Shown in pieces: positions 19,952 to 24,532 of a DNA stretch of 24,532 bases (within the stretch, counting starts at the first letter, position 1; the number at the start of each line of letters is the position of its first letter). This stretch comes from an uncultured Nocardioides sp. (GTDB lineage Bacteria > Actinomycetota > Actinomycetes > Propionibacteriales > Nocardioidaceae): the NCBI RefSeq assembly GCF_946885725.1, contig NZ_CAMPGZ010000032.1:1-24532 (forward strand). Direction: 5' to 3'. Below the pieces are notes generated by a model that worked only from the letters and a program-made list of their open reading frames with translations, searched no databases and was not told the origin of the DNA. The position numbers were made by a program, and so were the translations under genes.

Positions 19952-21901
19952 TCACTCGCGATCGTCGGCCGTGGCGCGCCGCCGCAGCATCACGATGCTG
20001 GCGCCGAGGAGCAGCGCGACGGCCGCGAGGCCGCCGGCGACCAGCATCCCGTTGCCGGCGTCGTCGCTGCTCGTGCCGGCCGCGGCCGGGTCCAGCTCCT
20101 GGTTGGCACCGAGCGCCGTCGTGACTCCGTCACAGTCGCCGGCCTCGTCGGCGGGACGGAGCAGCGAGTAGTTGCGTCCGCCGTACTGCACCAGCAGCAC
20201 GCCGCCGGGGTCGGGCTGCGGCTGGAAGCACGCGAACCGGTCGCTGCGGAAGGCCTGGCCGGTCGTGGTGTAGGCGAGCACGAGGTACGGCGAGTCCTCC
20301 CACAGGATCTGCTGCATCTCGCGGATCATCTCCGCCCGCTTCTCCTCGTCGAGCTCGCGGTTCTGCGCCTTGTAGAGCCGGTCGTACTCCGAGTTGCAGT
20401 ACCAGGAGTCCGACCAGTTGCCGCGCTCCTCGCAGGTCATCACGTCGAGGATCGAGTCGGGGTCGGGCTCGACGTACCAGTTCCAGTGGAAGACGTCGAA
20501 CTCGCCGTCGAGGATCGCGTTGGTCAGTCGGTTGCTCTCCATGGAGGAGACCTCGGCCTCGATGCCGAGCTCGGCCAGCCACTCCTTGAAGAAGTCGAGC
20601 GCGGTCACCGACCGCGGCTCCTCGGGCCGGCCGACCAGCCGCAGCGTGCCGATCGGGCTGCCGTCTGGCATGGTGCGCAGGCCGTCGTCACCCATCTCGT
20701 AGCCGGCCTCGTCGAGCAGCTCGCCCGCCTTCTCGAGATCGAAGGTGAAGCCCTCGCCTTCCGGCGGCGACCAGTGGTAGTTGCTGTACGCCGACGGCAC
20801 GATCGTCTGGCCGGGCTCGGCCGCGCCCTGGTAGGCACCCTCGATCAGCCGGTCGATGTCGATGGCGTAGCCGAGCGCGTGCCGGAACTTCGGGTCGCGC
20901 AGCGCCGGGTTGCCGTCGCCGATCGGCTTCCCGGTCTCGAGGTCGACGGCGCCGGCGTTGAACGCGAACTCGTCGAACAGCGGTGAGATGCCGTCGACCG
21001 TGGTGATGCCCTCGCGACCCTCGAGCGCCTTCAGCTGCAGCGGCGTGATGTCGTGCAGGAAGTCGATCTCGCCCTTGATCAGCGCCTGCACCGCGGGGTC
21101 CTCGGCCTTGAACACCCGGAACACGACCTCGTCCACGTACGGCCCGCTGCCCCAGTAGTCGGGGTTCGCCTCGAAGCGGTACGTCGACCCGCCGGCCGTG
21201 CCCTCGACGAGCACGAACGGCCCGGTGCCGACAACCGGCCCGTCCTCGGGCTCGGCGGCGTAGGTGTTGGCCTGCTTCTCCGAGATGTCCTTCCAGATGT
21301 GCTCGGGCAGGATCGGGATCGGCAGCAGCGGCAGCACCGCGTTGGGTCGCTCCAGGTGCAGCTCGACGGTCTGCTCGTCCGGCGCGGTGACCTCCTCGAC
21401 CGAGCTCAGGTAGGAGCCCCAGGTGTCGGCCTCGACGCCGCCGTCGATGACCCGGCTGTAGGTGTGCACCACGTCGGCCGAGGTGAACGGCTCGCCGTCG
21501 GACCAGGTGACGTCGTCGCGCAGGTGGAAGGTCCAGGTGAGCCCGTCGTCCGAGGTCTCCCACTCGGTGGCGAGGCCCGGCGCGGGCGACATGTCCTTCA
21601 TCGAGTAGTTGACCAGCATGTCGTAGCTGAGCGCCCACATCTCGTACGACGCCGCCTCGATCCCCTTGAACGGGTTGAACGAGTCGACCTCGTTGAGCAG
21701 CCCGACGGTGAACGTCGTGGTCTTGTCCTCGCCGTCCTCGCCGTCCTTGCCGTCGTCGCCGGCGGTCGCCGCCGTCGAGGTGAGCCCGAGGCTCGCGAAG
21801 ACCAGGGCGAGCAGCGCGATCGCTGCCAGGAGGGCACGGCGAGGGCTACGGTGCGTCCTGTGCAGCAGCCCCCGGTCGCCCCGCGCCGCTCCCTCACCCA
21901 C
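19952..21901 (-). CDS. ABC transporter substrate-binding protein, family 5 (DppA/OppA type), membrane anchored
   Basis: A 649-residue extracellular solute-binding protein of family 5. The N-terminal signal segment RRALLAAIALLALVFASLGL (residues 21-40) is followed by a spacer rich in Asp, Gly and Glu. The family core starts at TFTVGLLNEVDSFNPF, with LATEWETSDDGLTWTFHLRDDVTWSDGEPFTSADV and GTGPFVLVE as diagnostic motifs. There is no lipobox Cys. Instead, the C-terminus has a membrane span (LVAGGLAAVALLLGASIVML) and an RRRA stop-transfer. GTG 21901 is the last canonical start upstream of the signal peptide, giving a divergent overlap with the peptidase gene; GTG 21910 is an alternative. It is the first gene of the importer operon. 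Confidence 0.87.
   Translation of the reverse strand: MGEGAARGDRGLLHRTHRSPRRALLAAIALLALVFASLGLTSTAATAGDDGKDGEDGEDKTTTFTVGLLNEVDSFNPFKGIEAASYEMWALSYDMLVNYSMKDMSPAPGLATEWETSDDGLTWTFHLRDDVTWSDGEPFTSADVVHTYSRVIDGGVEADTWGSYLSSVEEVTAPDEQTVELHLERPNAVLPLLPIPILPEHIWKDISEKQANTYAAEPEDGPVVGTGPFVLVEGTAGGSTYRFEANPDYWGSGPYVDEVVFRVFKAEDPAVQALIKGEIDFLHDITPLQLKALEGREGITTVDGISPLFDEFAFNAGAVDLETGKPIGDGNPALRDPKFRHALGYAIDIDRLIEGAYQGAAEPGQTIVPSAYSNYHWSPPEGEGFTFDLEKAGELLDEAGYEMGDDGLRTMPDGSPIGTLRLVGRPEEPRSVTALDFFKEWLAELGIEAEVSSMESNRLTNAILDGEFDVFHWNWYVEPDPDSILDVMTCEERGNWSDSWYCNSEYDRLYKAQNRELDEEKRAEMIREMQQILWEDSPYLVLAYTTTGQAFRSDRFACFQPQPDPGGVLLVQYGGRNYSLLRPADEAGDCDGVTTALGANQELDPAAAGTSSDDAGNGMLVAGGLAAVALLLGASIVMLRRRATADDRE
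21847..21852 (+). promoter_or_regulatory. -10 element of probable leaderless promoter (peptidase)
   Basis: TACGGT ends 7 bases before the GTG at 21860 with no ribosome binding site between. The spacing fits a leaderless transcript, and the element lies inside the signal-peptide coding region of the antisense binding-protein gene. Confidence 0.4.
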
Positions 21902-23917
21902 ACCGAGCACGGCGTGGAACGGCCGGATCCCTACCACTGGATGCGGGAGACGGACTCGCCGGAGCTTCTCGCCTATCTCACCGAGGAGCGATCCTGGTAC
22001 GACTCGTCGACGGCGCATCTGCACTCCCTGGTGGAGACGTTGCGGTCCGAGATGGAATCTCGGGTGCCCCCTACTGACTCGTCGGTCAGTTGGGAGCGAG
22101 ATGGTTATTCGTACTACACGCGTCACCCGGCTGGAAGTAACTACGCCCAGTTGTTACGTGATGGCGAGGTCGTCCTGGACGCGAACACGTTGACCGACGA
22201 GTCCGGATATCTCGACCTCGGGCTGACGCAGTACAGCCCGGACGGCTCGCTGCTCGCCTACAGCGTCGACCGCACCGGGGACGAGGTCTTCGCGCTGCAC
22301 TTCCGCGACCTGCGCACCGGGCGGGACCTCGCCGAGGTGGTGCCGCGCACCTACTACGGCGGCGCGTGGTCGGCCGACTCGTCCTGGTTCGTCTACACCG
22401 TGCACGACGACCTCTACCGGCCGCACCAGGTGTGGCGGCACCGGGTCGGCACGCCGGTTTCCGACGACGAGCTGCTGATGGCCGAGGACGACGAGCGGTT
22501 CTCGTTCGAGGTACGACGGTGCCGCAGCGGTGACGTCGCGGTCGTCTGGTCGATCAGCCGCGACACGTCGGAGGTGTGGGCGCTGGACCTGCACGACCCC
22601 GACGCCAAGCCGTGGTCGGTCGGTGGCCGGCGCGCCGGCGTCGAGTACCACGCGGAGCACCACCCCGGTCTCGACGCGATGCTGCTGGTGACCAACGACG
22701 GCGCGCCGGAGTTCCGCCTGGCCGGCGCACCGGTCCCCCGCGACGGCGACCAGGACTCCACGACGTGGTGGCCGCTGCGCGAGGAGGACCCCGCGGAGCG
22801 GCTGGAGCGCGTGGACGCGTTCGACGGGCACGTCGTGCTGCGGCTGCGCACGTGTGGGCGGCGCGCCGTACGACTGCTGTCCGTGGACGACCTGGCCGGG
22901 CCTGGGCACCTGGTGCTGCCGGCGCACCCCGGCGGCACGCTGGACCTCGGCGTCAACCAGGACTACCGGGCGTCGTTCGTGACGGTCTGCGACCAGGCCC
23001 ACGTGCAGCCGCCGGTGTGGACCGACATCGACCTGACCACCGGAGCGCGGACCGTGCGGCACCGGGCGGAGGCGCCGAAGCATGACCCGGCGCGGTACGT
23101 CGCGGAGACGCGGTCGGCGACGGCGCCGGACGGCACGCCCGTGCCGATGACCGTGGTGCGGCACGTGGAGACGCCGCTGGACGGGACCGCGCCGGCGCTG
23201 ATGTACGGGTACGGCGCCTACGAGTACGTCTTCGAGCAGGAGTGGGACCCGGCGCTGCCGAGCCTGCTCGACCGGGGCGTGGTGTACGTGCACGCGCACG
23301 TGCGCGGCGGTGGCGAGGGCGGCCGGCGCTGGTGGCTCGAGGGGCGCATGCAGCACAAGCAGAACACCTTCGCCGACCACCTGGCGGTCGCCGACGCGAT
23401 CGGCGTGACGGCGGCCGAGGGCGGCATCATCGACGGCACCCGGATCGCCACGCGCGGGCTGTCCGCGGGCGGGCTGCTGCAGGGCGCCGTGCTCAGCCAA
23501 CGCCCGGAGCGGTGGCGTGCGGTGGTCGCCGAGGTGCCGTTTGTGGACGTGGTGAGCACGATGTTCGACGCGTCGATCCCGCTCACCGTGAACGAGTGGG
23601 ACGAGTGGGGCGACCCACGTCGTCCGGAGGACTTCGCGTGGATGCTCGCCTACTCGCCGTACGACAACCTGCCGCCCGCGGGCAGCCGACCGGACCTGCT
23701 GGTCACCGGCGCCCTGCACGACCCGCGGGTGATGGTGTTCGAGCCGGCCAAGTGGGTGGCGGCGCTGCGCGCGAGCGACCCGGCGTGGTCACCGCGCTGC
23801 CTGTTCCGGGTCGAGACGGGCGCGGGCTCGCACGTCGGGCCGTCGGGGCGTTACAGCCACCTGGCCTACGAGGCCGAGGTCTACGCGTGGGTCCTCGACA
23901 AGCTGGGCGCCCGCTGA
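21860..23917 (+). CDS. S9 family peptidase (prolyl oligopeptidase / oligopeptidase B-like)
   Basis: A 685-residue serine peptidase of the S9A family, a cytosolic oligopeptidase with an N-terminal beta-propeller gate (roughly residues 60-400) and a C-terminal alpha/beta-hydrolase domain. The N-terminus PPVAPRR then HGVERPDPYHWMRE is the family's conserved opening and supports the GTG at 21860. The catalytic triad is Ser535 in RGLSAGGLLQGA, Asp621 in GALHDPRV and His658 in GAGSHVGPSGR. RGGGEGGRRWWLEGRMQHKQNTFADH before the Ser is typical of oligopeptidase B and its relatives, which cut short peptides after basic residues. Specificity here is not proven. The first 60 codons overlap the promoter region and start of the divergent binding-protein gene, with a local GC dip. 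Confidence 0.9.
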   Translation: MQQPPVAPRRSLTHTEHGVERPDPYHWMRETDSPELLAYLTEERSWYDSSTAHLHSLVETLRSEMESRVPPTDSSVSWERDGYSYYTRHPAGSNYAQLLRDGEVVLDANTLTDESGYLDLGLTQYSPDGSLLAYSVDRTGDEVFALHFRDLRTGRDLAEVVPRTYYGGAWSADSSWFVYTVHDDLYRPHQVWRHRVGTPVSDDELLMAEDDERFSFEVRRCRSGDVAVVWSISRDTSEVWALDLHDPDAKPWSVGGRRAGVEYHAEHHPGLDAMLLVTNDGAPEFRLAGAPVPRDGDQDSTTWWPLREEDPAERLERVDAFDGHVVLRLRTCGRRAVRLLSVDDLAGPGHLVLPAHPGGTLDLGVNQDYRASFVTVCDQAHVQPPVWTDIDLTTGARTVRHRAEAPKHDPARYVAETRSATAPDGTPVPMTVVRHVETPLDGTAPALMYGYGAYEYVFEQEWDPALPSLLDRGVVYVHAHVRGGGEGGRRWWLEGRMQHKQNTFADHLAVADAIGVTAAEGGIIDGTRIATRGLSAGGLLQGAVLSQRPERWRAVVAEVPFVDVVSTMFDASIPLTVNEWDEWGDPRRPEDFAWMLAYSPYDNLPPAGSRPDLLVTGALHDPRVMVFEPAKWVAALRASDPAWSPRCLFRVETGAGSHVGPSGRYSHLAYEAEVYAWVLDKLGAR
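22072..22091. promoter_or_regulatory. operator-like dyad inside peptidase gene
   Basis: TACTGACTCGTCGGTCAGTT matches the 20-bp palindrome at 15981-16000 at 15 of 20 positions when aligned on their centres, and has 6-bp perfect arms (ACTGAC/GTCAGT). It lies in the peptidase reading frame, about 170 bases upstream of the binding-protein start, where the importer operon promoter must be. Coincidence cannot be excluded. Confidence 0.35.
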
Positions 23918-23946
23918 GCGATCTGGCCCGGCGCAGACACGGTCGT

Positions 23947-24026
23947 TACGCTGGAGTCTCCAGGTGTTCGTCGAAGCCTCAATCGACGTGAAGAACCCCC
24001 GGCAGGACAAGTGCCGGGGGTTTCTT
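23947..24026 (+). ncRNA. possible small RNA ending in intrinsic terminator
   Basis: After the peptidase gene, TACGCT (23947-23952) could be a -10. It is followed by CTGGAG-T-CTCCAG (about 23951-23963), a CGTCGA/TCGACG stem, then the strong terminator hairpin. Transcription starting near 23959 and ending near 24026 would give an RNA of roughly 70 bases. No -35 is evident. It may instead simply be the peptidase 3' untranslated region. Confidence 0.25.
23991..24026. terminator. intrinsic terminator
   Basis: AACCCCCGGCA (23994-24004) and TGCCGGGGGTT (24012-24022) pair perfectly over 11 bp with a 7-base loop, followed by TTTCTT. AAGA on the 5' side gives a matching tract for the opposite strand. 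It should end both the peptidase transcript and the convergent hypothetical gene transcript. Confidence 0.85.
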
Positions 24027-24094
24027 CATGCGCAGGCTAGATCGGCACCGGCCGGGGAATCCGTAGGCGCGCCGGGCGTGTCCCGGGTCGGGAG

Positions 24095-24466
24095 TCAGAG
24101 GCGGGCGACGAACCGCTTGCCGCGCAGCGCCTCCTCGACGAGGCCGACCGCGCGCCGCTCGGCGAGCAGCCGGGCGGACTCGGCCTGCCAGGTCTCTACC
24201 GCGGCCTCCACCGCGTCGAGGTCGGCCACGTCGCGCAGCGCGCCGCGGGCCTCGCTGAGCCCACGCTGGACGGCGGCCTGGCAGGCCTCGACGTGCAGCA
24301 CCGCGAACCGGGCCAGGATCACGTCGTGCCGGCGGAGGGCGGGATAGGAGCGGTACTCCGGCGGGCAGACGTCCAGCAGCCAGGCGACCGCGGTGCGCTC
24401 CCAGCCGGGCGCGCCGGGTGGCCGGACCTGGCGGGGCCAGCCAGGCGGGGCGACGAGCTCGGGCAT
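24095..24466 (-). CDS. conserved hypothetical protein, SOS-box controlled
   Basis: A 123-residue, mostly helical protein. The N-terminus is Pro-rich (PELVAPPGWPRQVRPPGAPGWE), followed by TAVAWLLDVCPPEYRSYPALRRHDVILARFAVLHVEACQAAVQRGLSEARGALRDVADLDAVEAAV and a basic C-terminal helix, VEEALRGKRFVARL. I recognise it as a conserved hypothetical type found in actinobacteria but know no function. The ATG at 24466 has no ribosome binding site; TACAAT lies 6 bases upstream, which suggests leaderless expression. A perfect LexA box overlaps the expected -35. Induction by DNA damage is therefore likely, and a role in the SOS response is inferred from this alone. Confidence 0.75.
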   Translation of the reverse strand: MPELVAPPGWPRQVRPPGAPGWERTAVAWLLDVCPPEYRSYPALRRHDVILARFAVLHVEACQAAVQRGLSEARGALRDVADLDAVEAAVETWQAESARLLAERRAVGLVEEALRGKRFVARL

Positions 24467-24472
24467 GGACCG

Positions 24473-24478
24473 ATTGTA
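24473..24478 (-). promoter_or_regulatory. -10 element of probable leaderless promoter (SOS gene)
   Basis: On the minus strand TACAAT, close to the consensus TATAAT, ends 6 bases before the ATG at 24466. The matching -35 position falls inside the LexA box. Confidence 0.6.
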
Positions 24479-24487
24479 CGTCGGAAT

Positions 24488-24503
24488 TCGAACATCTGTT
24501 CGA
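24488..24503. promoter_or_regulatory. LexA-binding SOS box
   Basis: TCGAACATCTGTTCGA is a perfect match to the actinobacterial/Bacillus-type SOS box TCGAAC-N4-GTTCGA, with arms of 6 bp fully symmetric. It overlaps the -35 region of the minus-strand hypothetical gene and lies just upstream of a possible plus-strand start at 24507, so it may control a divergent pair. Confidence 0.85.
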
Positions 24504-24506
24504 CCA

Positions 24507-24532
24507 ATGCCGAAGCTCGCCGTCCAGGCCGG
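24507..24532 (+). CDS. possible start of a divergent gene, cut by the window edge
   Basis: An ATG directly after the SOS box begins M-P-K-L-A-V-Q-A and stays open to the window end. There is no ribosome binding site. Only eight codons are visible, so no identity can be given; the true start may lie beyond the window. Confidence 0.2.

Noticed and set aside
22154..23719. Minus-strand open frame of 521 codons opposite the peptidase
   Set aside because: It is antisense to the intact S9 catalytic domain and has His/Arg/Val-rich composition without a domain.
23964..24347. Plus-strand open frame starting GTG after the peptidase
   Set aside because: It runs through the strong terminator and then antisense through the hypothetical gene. 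The product shows no coding character.

Overview
The window comes from a high-GC actinobacterium. The genes have strongly GC-biased third codon positions, GTG starts are frequent, several starts sit 6-7 bases after a TANNNT -10 element with no Shine-Dalgarno sequence, and the regulators are typical of Actinomycetota. A Nocardioidaceae-type genome (Nocardioides or a relative) is my best guess, from family resemblance and from a dyad repeat that translates as VVEPVETT. No rRNA, tRNA, CRISPR array, insertion sequence or phage gene is visible, and no gene-free stretch exceeds about 300 bases.

Left part (1-5.5 kb): accessory and housekeeping genes. There is an alpha/beta hydrolase, an amphi-Trp small protein, and a divergent STAS protein / HATPase anti-sigma pair. 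A tightly coupled minus-strand trio follows (DUF2200, DUF1905, alpha/beta hydrolase), then a two-gene unit of arylamine N-acetyltransferase and an alpha/beta hydrolase with an Asp nucleophile.

Middle-left (5.5-7.8 kb): a doxX-like gene and folE (GTP cyclohydrolase I) overlap ATGA-style. They lie next to a small unknown gene and a SufR-like (COG2345) regulator with a Cys-rich C-terminus. The same 12-mer, TTCTAACGTCAA on the minus strand, overlaps the predicted -10 elements of doxX-folE and of the small gene. This points to an undescribed, probably redox-controlled mini-regulon.

Middle (7.7-11.8 kb): a FAD-dependent oxidoreductase faces a divergent TetR regulator across a short gap holding a perfect palindrome. 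Next come a CoxG-like SRPBCC gene coupled to a YcaQ/AlkZ-type (HTH_42) DNA glycosylase-like gene, and a 42-residue membrane peptide gene.

Right part (11.7-21.9 kb): a probable catabolic locus for an N-methylated or quaternary amine. It has two CntA/GbcA-type Rieske oxygenase alpha subunits, an MSOX-like FAD amine oxidase, a BetI-like TetR regulator, and a complete dipeptide-type ABC importer. The importer's binding protein is unusual in having a C-terminal membrane anchor and no lipobox. Transcription apparently runs from the binding protein through the permeases and ATPases into Rieske 2 and the oxidase. Related dyads lie upstream of both the transporter and the Rieske 2 genes.

Far right (21.8-24.5 kb): an S9 prolyl oligopeptidase-family gene overlaps the start of the binding-protein gene divergently. 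A strong intrinsic terminator, possibly ending a small RNA, follows. A conserved hypothetical gene then appears under a perfect actinobacterial LexA (SOS) box at the window edge.
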